From: Leptidea sinapis
Lineage: Eukaryota > Arthropoda > Insecta > Lepidoptera > Pieridae
NCBI RefSeq assembly: GCF_905404315.1
Contig: NC_066292.1
Location: 9,734,001 to 9,798,000, forward strand
Direction of reading: 5' to 3'
DNA: 64,000 bases
Each line of letters begins with the position of its first letter. The first letter of the stretch is position 1. Positions 1 to 10,869 of this stretch are shown in pieces. The translations under genes and the position numbers were made by a program. A model generated the notes under the pieces. It was given only the letters and a program-made list of their open reading frames with translations, made no database searches and had not been told where the DNA came from.

Positions 1-820
1 GCACCAATAGCCCTCTTCTTCGTTGCTGTTGGAAAAAGAAACAGTGCAATTACTCTCCCAGTACTATTTTTATGCTCTTTAATAAAAAACTCTATACATG
101 ATGCAATCGTTAATTGTGTTTACTCAAGTATTCCATAACTATTACAGATATAAAAAACTATAACATGATATCGAAAGTACGTTAACTTATTAGTAAAGTG
201 ACAAAAATATTTTTTTAATAATCAAACGAGAAGTGTGCAAAATTTTAAAATTAAACACCTGTATACATTTAGTATGAGATTAGCAAAATGGTTATTGTAC
301 CGCACTACAAGAACATCAATCCGACATTTGCTTTGAATACAAAATTTTGTATTTACTAAGAAACAAACATTATTCAATAAAAAGCTTTTATTAATTTGTT
401 AGATTAGTAAACAGTTTCTCTTTAATATCAGTACAAAGCTAAAATAACCTATTAAAATAAGGACACTAAAACCTTTGTACTAATCTCATACATTACATTT
501 AGTAATGGAGTGTTTAATATCCAATATTTAGATATTTCTCTAATATCCTATTTATGTCATTTTACTGATTGGGTAACGTATCTCCGATACAAAAATAAAG
601 TTTTTTGATATCTGTAATAGTTACTATATAATCGTATGGTCACACTTTACTATTACATCCTGTATATCAATGTTTTAAAAATGTATTATTTTCTGTTTTC
701 TTTTAATTTATTACTATGTATCACATGCTTTAAGCCGAAAAATAATAGCAAACGTAAGACGCTATGAGGGCAGAAATAAACATGGCGACTTTACTTCAGA
801 TAGGCTGATATATATTATTA
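1..820. other. AT-rich stretch, no gene seen
   Basis: Strongly AT-rich with frequent stops in all frames. No coding signature, RNA gene or clear repeat end was recognised. Confidence 0.6.
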
Positions 821-825
821 TTTCA

Positions 826-827
826 TC

Positions 828-879
<52 letters not shown>
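826..879. repeat. (CT)n microsatellite
   Basis: About 54 nt of nearly pure CT dinucleotide, with a few interruptions at the left end. Confidence 0.97.
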
Positions 880-882
<3 letters not shown>

Positions 883-1408
883 CAGCTCAGGGAGCTTCAT
901 CCTGGTTTATCTCAAACAAAACAGCTCTTCCACTCTGTCAATACTGGTCCATTCCCGGATTTTTTGATAGCTATGTATTCCATTTGTGTTCGTCATGTCG
1001 CTTGGGCTCTATTTCGTTCATCATTATGAATTCTTAAAGGTGTCTTGGTTAATGGTTCTTAATGTCTGACATGATATTATGTTTCTTATTTCCGTTTGAT
1101 ACTCTGCAACAACTGTTACACAACAAGCTCTTTAGCGTATGTTTTTACGTTCAGCCCCAAAAATATTTTTTCTGCGAAACTTTTACGCGAACATTTGAAT
1201 ATTTGGTGGGTATAGTTAACATTACTATAAAGTGTATCGCTCCAGTGGCTCTCAACGCCTCATTTGTTGGCTGTGATGGACGGACAACGACACGTTTACG
1301 AATAAACGGTGCGTTGGAGAAGAGGTGAAGGTTTATTATGTGTATACTTTTTACTACACCAACTGTGATTATTGACTGAATTTATGCTTGTATACCACGT
1401 ATTTTAAC

Positions 1409-1693
1409 GAGACGAGCAGGACGTTCAGATGATGGTAATTGATACGCACTGCCCATTACAATGCAGTGCCACTCAGGATTCTTGAAAAGCCTAAAAATTC
1501 TGAGCGGCACTACAATAAATTGCTCGTTACCTTGAGACATAAGATGTCTCGTTTGCCCAGTAATTTCACTAGCTACGGTGGCCTTCAGTCCGAAACACTG
1601 TTATGTTTACACATTACTGCTTCACTGCAGAAATAGGCGCCGTTGTGGTACCTATAATCTGCCGGCTTCCTGTGTAAATGAGCCTCCCACTGG
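1409..1693 (+). mobile_element. Family-A interspersed repeat (about 290 bp), copy 1
   Basis: Runs from gacgagcaggacgttcag to gagcctcccactgg. The same unit recurs at 6070, 13715, 14700, 20338, 49981 and 53706. All copies share an internal hairpin (gtgccgctcaggatt and its complement near aattctgagcggcac). It has no coding capacity; a non-autonomous SINE- or MITE-like family common in Lepidoptera. This copy is diverged but near full length. Confidence 0.75.
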
Positions 1694-1699
1694 TGTGTT

Positions 1700-2690
1700 C
1701 ACTGCTTTTAATTTGTCTTGGTTATTATTGATAATGTTATGTATGCACATTGGCACATTAACGAATTTTCTAGCAAGTGTGATAATCATATTTTAAAAAA
1801 TACGAAAAAAGAAAATAAAATATTCTACTTCTCGTTTAAATTAAGGAAGTTTATCATTTTTGGGTGATGTATACGATTTTACAAAACGAACCCAGAGAAT
1901 GTACAAAACAAACGAGTTACAAATTCATAAAGGAGTTGTTAAAAATATATATTATGTGGTAAAACTGACCAAATAATTATAATAATAAATGACTTTCTTA
2001 ATGATATCTAGAAATGAGTGACCACCCTCAGGTATTATTAATTTCCTGTAAATATTTATATGTTTTTGGGTGATTTTTGACGTTCAATAATTGATTTTAA
2101 ACATGCCTTCACTGACGTTAATGTATAGAACGTCATTGCCTGACTTGAATAAAATTATATGAATTTAAATATGGAATGGAACCGAATCAAGCCGTGCAAA
2201 TTGATATATATTATTTTATTATTTTTCTATTTGGGTCAAACAAATAAACGTCTGCATTATTTGAGTGGAATTTATTTAGTCTCAATAAAGGTAAATTGAT
2301 GGACACACATACTGCATGAGAGTTCAGGATTACTTTCAAATGAATATTTTTGATAAAAATGCATACTTTTTAGATTGATTTAATTAAAAAAGTGAAACTT
2401 CCCATTAAACATGCAAAAAACGATTGCTAGGAAGATTTACCTTTCTAGCTTTTTCTAGGGCTCTTTGTTCGAACCAATGATCAACTAATTGAATATAAGA
2501 ATTAAACTAACCAATGAGATCATACTCCTGAAAAATTGTAGCAAAACAAGATTAAGAAAAGGAATTTTTGTATATCCATGTCCGTCTAAAAATATAAAAT
2601 GCACAAAGATGTTTCAAAAGAAGTATAACATTATTTAAGAGCTTTTCAATCTTGTTCCCCTATATTTCTCCTGCATCCTATATTATATAT
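1700..2690. other. AT-rich intergenic stretch, nothing recognised
   Basis: No ORF with conserved motifs, no tRNA-like boxes and no repeat ends shared with the rest of the window. Confidence 0.55.
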
Positions 2691-2696
2691 ATATCC

Positions 2697-2885
2697 CGGC
2701 GAATAGCGACCACGTATCGGAAGACGCAGTGTTGGTAGGCTCCCCACAAGATGGACCGACGATCTGGTCATGATCGCCGGAATACGTTGGATGAGGGGCA
2801 ACGCAGGACCGATCGTCATGGCAATCTTTGGGGGAGGCCTTTGTCCAGCAGTGGACGTCTTCCGGCTGGTGATGATGATGATACC
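2697..2885 (+). mobile_element. RTE-type LINE 3' end
   Basis: A reading frame here contains GRPQTRWTDDL, then a Trp-rich segment ending in FVQQW. This is the C-terminal tail typical of RTE/BovB-like endonuclease-reverse transcriptases of insects. It ends in a (tga)n tract at about 2868-2880, the usual RTE short-repeat tail. Strongly 5'-truncated. Confidence 0.75.
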
Positions 2886-2889
2886 TTAC

Positions 2890-3390
2890 TTATATATATT
2901 AATGTAGTATAATAAAACGTAAAACGCTTTTATTCTTACATATTATTCAACATTGTCCATATCAATCATTACATCGTCTAAAAACCTTGCTGATGATTCC
3001 TATTTATTTATTATAGCTTCCAACATTATGGTAGCCGTGTATATATCAGGAACAATAATATTTTTGAATACTTCGTCTTCCATTAATTAAAGTGGGATAT
3101 ATCGAAGTATATTTTCTAGTTACATTCGCACATAGCGTTACTGGATTCGGCTCATAAACTCTGTACTGCATTGTGGACTGCGCCAAATATTGGGAACAAT
3201 ATACGTTTTGAAACACGTAACTTTTTGTCCGTAAACCGTCAAAAATGAAATTTTCACATTAATTTTTCAAAGCTAGCGCGAAACGTCAAGATAGAAGCCA
3301 TCTTATACTTATTCTCTAGCATATTTATTAAATGGTTTAACAACAGATTTAGATCACAAATATAATAATTGAGCGTATTAATATTCATTC
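2890..3390. other. Intergenic stretch, nothing recognised
   Basis: No coding or repeat signature seen. Confidence 0.5.
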
Positions 3391-3395
3391 AACAC

Positions 3396-3859
3396 AGCAA
3401 CGCAGAACAGCTCGAATTGTCGGGGACTCAGTGCTCTGTGAACGGCTGGATCACTTGGCGTTGCATACAGACATCGCTTCATTGTGTGTCCTCTACCGCT
3501 TTTATCGTGGGGAGTGTTCCGAAAAACTGTTTCACCTAATTCCTGCCGCCATTCCACCTTCGCACGACACGCCACAAGTTAGGATATCATCCCCACCATC
3601 TGGATGTGTGGCGGTCCTCCACAATGCGGTTTTCAAGGAACTTTCTTCCACGTACTACAAAGCTGTGGAATGAACTTCCTTGTGCGGTGTTTACGGGACG
3701 ACACGAAATGGGTACTTTAGGAAAAGCGCGTACATCTTCCTTATTGGCCGGCAACGCTCCTGTGATTCCTCTGGTGTTGCAAGAGAATGTGGGCGGCAGT
3801 GATCACTTAACACCAGGTGACCCGTACGCTCGTTTGTCCTCCTTTTCCATAAAAAAAAA
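3396..3859 (+). mobile_element. LINE-B 3' fragment, 5'-truncated
   Basis: Matches, in the plus sense, the last about 460 bp of the LINE at 33425-36860, from RTARIVGDSVLCERLDHLAL to the poly-A after tccttttccat. The reading frame is broken into pieces. Confidence 0.85.
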
Positions 3860-3869
3860 TCAATTGTGT

Positions 3870-5310
3870 ATGGGAGTAACTGATGATGTAAATTTACTTC
3901 AAACTAGTCCTATACAAAACTTGAGAATTACAATTGCAAGCAATTACCGCATTCTCTTACCTCCCTGAATGAAAGCAATAACAATCTTTTTATATTTATT
4001 ATAACTCATATAAATTTTAGGTGATTAGCTATATTTAAGCTTAAGATTAGCTAAATAGCCAAAATGTATTGAATAAACAGAAAACTTTTGCGTTGTGTCA
4101 CGCACCGTCGTGGTATTTAATATGTGGAGTCCGTGAAACAAAGTTAACCCTTTCCTTCGCGCCACATTACTCAACGGAATAAACAAGTTTACCTAACAAT
4201 GTTAATGTTATGAAACTAATTTATAAATGTTAGAGATGAAATTAAGTTCCGCATTGGGTATATTAGACCTTTTATACATTGTTTTCAATCTTTTCCATTA
4301 ACAAAAAAAGTTTTTATTGAGCGCAGCGAAGCGGAGCTCCCACCGGGTGACTCCCAATTTATTTCTGTGTTAAATTGTTTCTCGGCTATTTCTGGACCGA
4401 TTTAAAAAAAATTTGAACGCATAGGAAAAGCATCTAAATTTTTTTAGGTTATTGTCGAGACACAATTTTGAATTAAGACTTAATTCAATTATTATAATTA
4501 AAAACAAACATGATTTACAAATTATTCTAAATTAGCACGCGCTATTTATATTTGAGCCGATTGATCAAATCTACTCTGACGAGCCAGGGCAGGGCAGTCT
4601 TAATCCAACCTTGTAATGCAAGCGCTTCGTGGCTATGTTCAGTAACTATGTATTTACGATCGTTTCGTCGCGAGTTTTGGAGTTTATGTAATGTTGTAAG
4701 TAACATGATTATCCTATGGATGTACGGCAACAGAGACATTAGAAGTTAACTAGTAAAAACGTCCGCGTACAATAAACTTTAAGGGATCTACGAAAAATGT
4801 GATCCCAACCGCCGATTGATCAAATCTACTCTGATTTACTTTGTTTTGTTTTTGTACACAGACTTAGGTTTACCTAGCTTCTCTCAAATACGCCGCAACG
4901 AAGGAGTACGACGAACGATTGCGGCATCCTAGTTTGACTTAAGGTTGAGATATTTATTTAATAAAATGATCGTATTATGCCTTTATTTATTTACTCTCTT
5001 GTGTTTATAATTATTAAATTACTTTTATCTGACTTACTCGTGTAAGCTATTTAGTTTTTGACGTTTGAGGATTTTTTGCATCATTGTAATTGAAATGATT
5101 TGTAAATTACATTAAAAATAAGAACTTGTTATACCTAATCTGTTTTGAAAAGAGCAACCTTAGAGTTTCTTGCTCATTCTTCTCTAAGGAAATCTGTCTT
5201 CCGAATGAGCTGTACGAAAGTGTAATATGATTTACCTATGAAATAAAAATATTTTTGATTTGATTCGATAATTCGGTCGTTAGCTTATTTATTTATGATA
5301 AAAACAAAGT
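3870..5310. other. AT-rich intergenic stretch with no gene
   Basis: The phrase 'gattgatcaaatctactctga' occurs twice (near 4558 and 4815) around a tract without coding features, so a short degenerate repeat may be present. Nothing else was recognised. Confidence 0.45.
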
Positions 5311-5316
5311 CAATCA

Positions 5317-5480
5317 AGACGTTCACTTGTTGGTAAGTGATACGCCCCGCCCATGACAACGCAGTGCCGCTCAGGATTCTTGATTTTAAAGAAAAGGTGC
5401 AGCATCGCAATTTCGCTCATTAATTTGAGACATACGTTTGCCCAATCCCTCTACCCTTTAGATGGCCTGCGACGGTAATA
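5317..5480 (+). mobile_element. Family-A repeat, degenerate partial copy
   Basis: Keeps 'cagtgccgctcaggattcttga' and 'gagacata...tttgccca' of the family but lacks the complementary hairpin arm and the 3' half. Confidence 0.6.
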
Positions 5481-5544
5481 CGACAAGAGACAAAAGAACT
5501 ACAAAGTAAATACTGGACGGAAGTGAGTAGGTGAAGACAAGAAA

Positions 5545-6419
5545 AAAGCGGCCAAGTGCGAGTCGGACTTGCACAGGAAGTGTTCCGTAGCACCAAGTTA
5601 CATAATATAAAAGTTACATAGAAAGGAAAATGATATTAAATTATTTAAATGGAAAAGACAAAAAATCTAGGCTCAAAATCATACAGTGCAAATGAGCTCT
5701 CATCTTTTATATGAATTAAAAAAAACTTCTTACTAAATCTCATTCAAACCAATTTTTGGTGGAAGTTTGCATGGTAATGTACATCATATATTTTTTTAGG
5801 TTTTACAATTCTTATTTTAGAAGGCACAGGGGGGACACTCTTTACAACTTTGGAAGTGTCTCTCGCGCAAGCTATTCAGTTTAGAAAATGATATTAGAAA
5901 CCCCAATATCATTTTTAAAAACCTAGCCATAGATACTCCACACGATTGGGTTTGATGAAAAAAAAATTTTGAGTTTCAGTTCTAAGTACGGTGAAATCCC
6001 AAAATTTATTGTTTTTTTTTTCTATTTTTGTATGGAAATGCTAATGCGGTTCACAGAATACATGTATCTGTGTAAGCATAACTGTCATTCGGTCTGAAGG
6101 GCGCCGTAGCTAGTGAAATTACTGGGCAAATGAGACTTACCATCTTATGTCTCAAGGTGACGAGCGCAGTTGTAATGCCGCTCAGAATTTTTGGGGTTTT
6201 TCAAGAAATCTGAGCGGCATGGGCAGGGCGTATCAATTACCTTCATCTGAACGTCCTGCTCGTCTCGTTCCTTATTTTCATAAAAAAATGTTCCAAGTTT
6301 CAACCGTATAGTTCTTATAGTTTTGGATAAAAGTGGCGGTGACATACACTGACAGACAGACATGACGAAACTATAAGGGTTCCGTTTTTTTGCCATTTGG
6401 CTACGGAACCCTAAAAAGA
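5545..6419. mobile_element. Non-autonomous repeat with nested family-A insertion
   Basis: Begins 'gcggccaagtgcgagtcgga...gttccgtagc' and ends 'ggctacggaaccctaaaaag', a terminal pair common in lepidopteran genomes. Its inner part is split at about 6070-6297 by a minus-strand family-A copy; the host sequence resumes with 'ttccaagtttcaacc'. No ORF. The superfamily is not certain. Confidence 0.6.
6070..6297 (-). mobile_element. Family-A repeat, nested copy
   Basis: Minus-strand copy lacking the distal third, ending in a short poly-A (plus strand 'ttttcataaaaaaa'). Inserted inside the repeat at 5545-6419. Confidence 0.75.
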
Positions 6420-6479
6420 GGCCCAACTTCAAGGACTTAAGACTCTCTCGCAAGCTACTAAAACTCCCACGCTAAAGAT

Positions 6480-6790
6480 TAGGTAAAATAACTCATGTAA
6501 TAGCGGGTCACGGCCTTTTTAACAAGCATCCGTTTAATATAGGTGTCACCGACAGTCCACTGTGCAGAGCCTGCATGGAGGCAGAAGAAACAGCCTCACA
6601 CATCATTCTGGAGTGTAGGAGTATGGCCACTTACCAGGCCAAACACGGGGGTCACGGAGGACTCTCTCCGAGGTCATGGGCGACATCAGAGGATTGATAC
6701 ATTACCTGGAGGAGCTGGGATGGCAGGATTAGCCGCCCACCTCACCATGCAAACTAGGCCCGCTGTTGTATTTTGCCTTAAAAACCGAAA
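6480..6790 (+). mobile_element. LINE ORF2 C-terminus with CCHC finger
   Basis: A reading frame gives FNIGVTDSPLCRACMEAEET, then SHIILEC, the Cys-x2-Cys...His-x4-Cys tail that follows RNase H in I/LOA-like elements. It ends HYLEELGWQD and a stop. Only the 3' end remains. Confidence 0.7.
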
Positions 6791-6794
6791 TAAA

Positions 6795-7160
6795 ATAATG
6801 TTTGCACATTCTCTTATGCGGCTCCCGCGGTGCTGCAGCGCGTCGGGCATGTTCGCAGACGCTGGGGTCCCCGACTTTTTCACCATAATTCGGTCTCGCG
6901 TTGCCTCTTTCTGGCGGAGACTGCAACGTTCCTACAACAAAATACTCGTGGCTCTCATGACGACATCAGGAATGCAATGTTTAAGCGCTGGATCTCTGTT
7001 CACATGGACAGGAACAAAAAATTACTGCACAAATTTGTGCAATATTTATATAGTTTTAGTTAGTCTAATTTTACTTTCAACTTGGCACCTCTTTACAGTG
7101 TCTCAAATTTTTTGTAACTATGCATTTTATTACGCTGAAATAAATACCTTTTATATATTT
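6795..7160 (+). mobile_element. Second LINE 3' end, different family
   Basis: Directly follows the previous fragment. The frame contains GMFADAGVPDFFTIIRSRVA and SFWRRLQRSYNKIL, a C-terminal pattern of insect retrotransposon polyproteins. It ends in an AT-rich tract. Family not named with confidence. Confidence 0.5.
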
Positions 7161-7164
7161 TATT

Positions 7165-9110
7165 TATTTATTACTGCTTCATGACAGAAGAGCCGGTGCT
7201 ATGCAAAATTTGATTAAAATCTTTCAAATTACTACAAGTCTTCTCAATGTCCTTTGTTTCTGCTACGATTCACATTATATTTTTTATGCATGCTTTAAAA
7301 AAAAGTCAGGCTTTAAAGCATATTCTATTTTATTTCTATTTATGATGTTTACTAACTAGGTTTTTCAAAGTTTTTTATGCCTTTGGAGTCCAGGTAACGA
7401 CACAAGAATTTAATTGGGAAGAAGTACACACAGATACAAATCTTAAAATTCGTAAAATTTGTAACAGCGAGTCGTACAACGAACATTTATAACAAAATTT
7501 GACAAAAATATATGTAACAGAGCTTACAGATTTATGTATATCATGTAAATTAAGATGTAAGTAAGTGACTTGGTAGCCATAATCTTGTCACTTTATTATG
7601 TCACGTAATTTCGTCATTTTAAAAGAATATTTCGTACAAAGAAGGGAACGAAGGAGATCAGAGTTAAGATTAATTTGTTTCACGTTGAGAAACAAAGAAC
7701 CTGTAAACGATAAGGGCACGTGTGACAGGTGAGGTCTTAGCTGCTCTAGTGATGTGCCTATCACAGGTCGATAGTATGTCAAATCATGTACAAATATAAT
7801 TTGGAAGTTATTAGTGTGTTAATCCGGATGTTTCATTTGCTGTTTAATAAACTAATTATTAAATTAGAAGACTGCCGTCAAATATTCGTGCAAATAAACA
7901 TTTATCCCTCTGTTAGTAATATCGTTTTAATGATTGAGAAAAAATAAATAAATTGGAGGCTTATTGAAACAAGAACAGTATTGAAGTCCCAGGTAAATAA
8001 ATAGCACAGAAATGTATTTAGATAGGTTGGCAATAACTATATTACAATCCTATATTGATTTTATTATTTTCGTTTATAGACATTAGACAGTTTAAAGTAT
8101 GACTATAATATATTGTTTAGAAAATTCTTTTAAATTTAATTTATCTGCAATTTATATGCATTTATCTGCAATCTTTTGTTTTTCAAAAGATGTTTGGTCT
8201 TTATTTCAGCATCGCGCTACTTACCATAACCTCGAATAAAAATATTATGACATAGTATTTGTAGCATTCATGCATAGATAGATGGTTCTCGTTCGAAGAG
8301 TTTTAGAATATAGATATACAGAGATTTAGTCATGCGCTTAAAGTTATTAGACAGTTACTTTTTTTTATAAACGGTTGTAACGAATTGTAAAATTATTCAA
8401 ATATATTACCAACATACTCAGTGTTCATGTATATTCTAATCTTCTGCGGAGCTCCAATTTCCAATTACATAATTAAGAAAAATAACACAGTCCTTCATTT
8501 ATATAGTCTTTCATTCATATATATAAATGAATACATGATCGACATATTATTCACTTTATCGATACTTTCTCGACAAACTCCCTTCCCTAAATCGTTCGTA
8601 ACACACTCAAACACGCGCTCTCATTTGTAACGCGTCACGGGAATAACGCATGATAAGATTTTCTCACTTTTCGCAGGTTCTTTTATTTTATTCTGATTCA
8701 TTTCATGTTAAAACTGTTTGGATAGTAACTTTCTTATCCAGTTGATGTAAGCGATTTCAGTTGCATATATTTTATTGTTTGTAAATATAATTTAATCAAA
8801 ATATCCTTCATCGTGGGGGGATAGTGTTGCATTTATAGTGACAACACTATTTGTTTACATGACACTAAAATAGGCATAGTGTCACCGGCTGTCAATAGAC
8901 AAATTTTACGCCATCTTGGCTCTCGACTCTCCCCGTCGAACACAGCTTTTTATCACAATATTCTATATACTTACATAATAATTATTTTAACAATTATATG
9001 TATTACATCATTTTCTGGAGAAAATTCGTAATATTGTAATTTTTTATCATGCCATATTTAGTTCTTGTCATAATCTGTACTTTCGTGCCTATTACTTGTA
9101 CAAAATAATT
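7165..9110. other. AT-rich intergenic stretch, no gene seen
   Basis: The small open frames (for example 7588-7782 and 8421-8630) show no family motifs, and base composition is like the surroundings. Confidence 0.5.
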
Positions 9111-9114
9111 TCGA

Positions 9115-9300
9115 TGCTTCACATCTGCCAGGCCTCCCGTGACTGCTCACAAAGGGACCTGCAGGAAAGAGAAATGTGGGCAGACCGCATAAAAGGTGGA
9201 CCGATAACATTATAGATATTGGCGGAACTAACCGACTCGAAAATGGGAAAAATAGAAAGGAATGGAAGAGGCCTTTACCCAACTGGGATCCATTTGAAAA
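9115..9300 (+). mobile_element. RTE-like LINE 3' remnant
   Basis: A broken frame gives VGRPHKRWTDNI and later KNRKEWKRPLPNWDPFE, resembling the RTE C-terminus (GRP.KRWTDD...). Strongly truncated and mutated. Confidence 0.5.
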
Positions 9301-9639
9301 TTAAAACAAGTAAACTAACATAGCGCATGCTTTATAATATACTAACATAAAAGTTAAAATAAAATAATCATGTTTGTCGACTAACCGTACTCACATACAT
9401 ACTAATACTAAAATAAAGAAAATTAAATAATACATTATTTATTATTATAGACCCGTCAATGAGAAGAGTAGCAATACTCTCGCCGAGACTTGAATAATTA
9501 ATTTTATCTTTGTAAATGTTTCGGAGATTTGTCAACACAAAGTTTGGAATTATCTTGGTTATAATTTATGTTCAGGATTATTCAAGATCTATATAACTTT
9601 AGATATTTTCTCATTTGAATGATAGGTTTATATTTACAA

Positions 9640-10110
9640 AGTATCGCCGTGTCCGATTTACAATTTACAACTCCCTAGTTAAACCACACCTATTGTATCT
9701 CATTGAAATATGGGGTTGACTGCAAAGTCGAAATTAGTTAAACTACAGACAACATAAAATAAACTAGTAAAGCTACTGTTTCATTATTCCTACTTAACTT
9801 CAACTGAAAAAATCTACACAGAAACAAAAATTATGACAATCAGACAATAATACACACACACTACATGCTTACTCATTTACAAGGTTTTAAATAAAAAAAA
9901 TTCACACTAACACATCCCTCTTTAAAAAAAGGAATTGAACCAGAACTGTTACACGAAGATCTAGTCATATTGAGCTGCCAATGGTGAGAAGTAATTATGG
10001 AAAACCGACAATAACCTTTGAGGGAGTTCAGATATATAACAACCTGCCCTCAGAAATAAGAAATGCCAAAACATTGACTTCTTTTAAAGCGAGCCTTCAT
10101 AATCAAAGCA
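9640..10110 (+). mobile_element. CR1/Jockey-group LINE 3' remnant
   Basis: Broken frames read YNSLVKPHLLYLIEIWG, then near 9981 MVRSNYGKPTITFEG and YNNLPSEIRNAKTLTSFKAS, the usual end of CR1/Jockey-like reverse transcriptases. Many stops in the middle. It lies downstream of the host gene. Confidence 0.65.
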
Positions 10111-10724
10111 AGTGCGGTAACTACGCCCATGTGGGCGTACTCGAGCCAGTCTCGAACAATGTGTGACGTTGACGTGCCACAAGTTCTGTTAAACTTTGCT
10201 TATAATTGACTATAAAATGCCGGGTTGCGTAGTTAAACTTTATAAAAATACTACTGCACGAAATAAGAAAAACACTGGGGTCAACAATCATCAGTAAGCA
10301 TTTTGTATTTTTTTAATTTCAATGTAAAATAACACGAAGCGTATATTAAAAAATTTGAATGATGACATTAAGTGTCAAAATGCCACACACACAAGCATCC
10401 AATAGTTGTCGTAATAAAAAGTTATTGTTCTTAGGTAGTGTGGTATCTAGTTGGAGCGCAGCGGAGATCAATCACTAATCTAAGTGTCTTTCATTAAAAT
10501 CAACTTTAATTTGTAATCTGAATAGAATACAGAAGTTCTGATTATGATTTCATATTTAGTTTACTTGGCGAATCCATCGAAGCGATTCTACGAAATACGC
10601 GCTGCCAATGATTGTCCATTACTGATTCTGTTTGAATGCTTTTCTTTATGTTTATTTTGTATCTTTGGAAATAAAAAAAATCAAATAACCGGAAACACAA
10701 TAGTAAGAGCACGAATGTGTTGGC

Positions 10725-10730
10725 TTTATT
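10725..10730 (-). terminator. Candidate polyadenylation signal AATAAA of the NRF-6-like gene
   Basis: AATAAA on the minus strand 70 nt downstream of the stop codon, a normal distance for a short 3' UTR. No transcript data are available. Confidence 0.5.
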
Positions 10731-10799
10731 AACGACATTTATCTGAACATTTTCCAAATATACCCGCAAAATATAACAAATAAAACATTAAAAAGAATA

Positions 10800-10869
10800 T
10801 TAAAGATTTTTCTTCAAGACATTCTGCTTCCCAATCACTGTTTCGGTTTTATCTTCCTGTAGGGTTTTT
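10800..10869 (-). CDS. nrf-6: NRF-6-like exon 14 (C-terminal tail and stop)
   Basis: 70 nt after an AATTTCAG acceptor. One base completes an Arg codon. A 22-residue polar tail (TLQEDKTETV...) ends at TAA, 10802-10800. The exon rests on phase and splice signal rather than on conserved sequence. Confidence 0.75.

Noticed and set aside
1062..1328. 88-residue open frame
   Set aside because: No motif or homology signal; flanked by repeats with no promoter or splice pattern.
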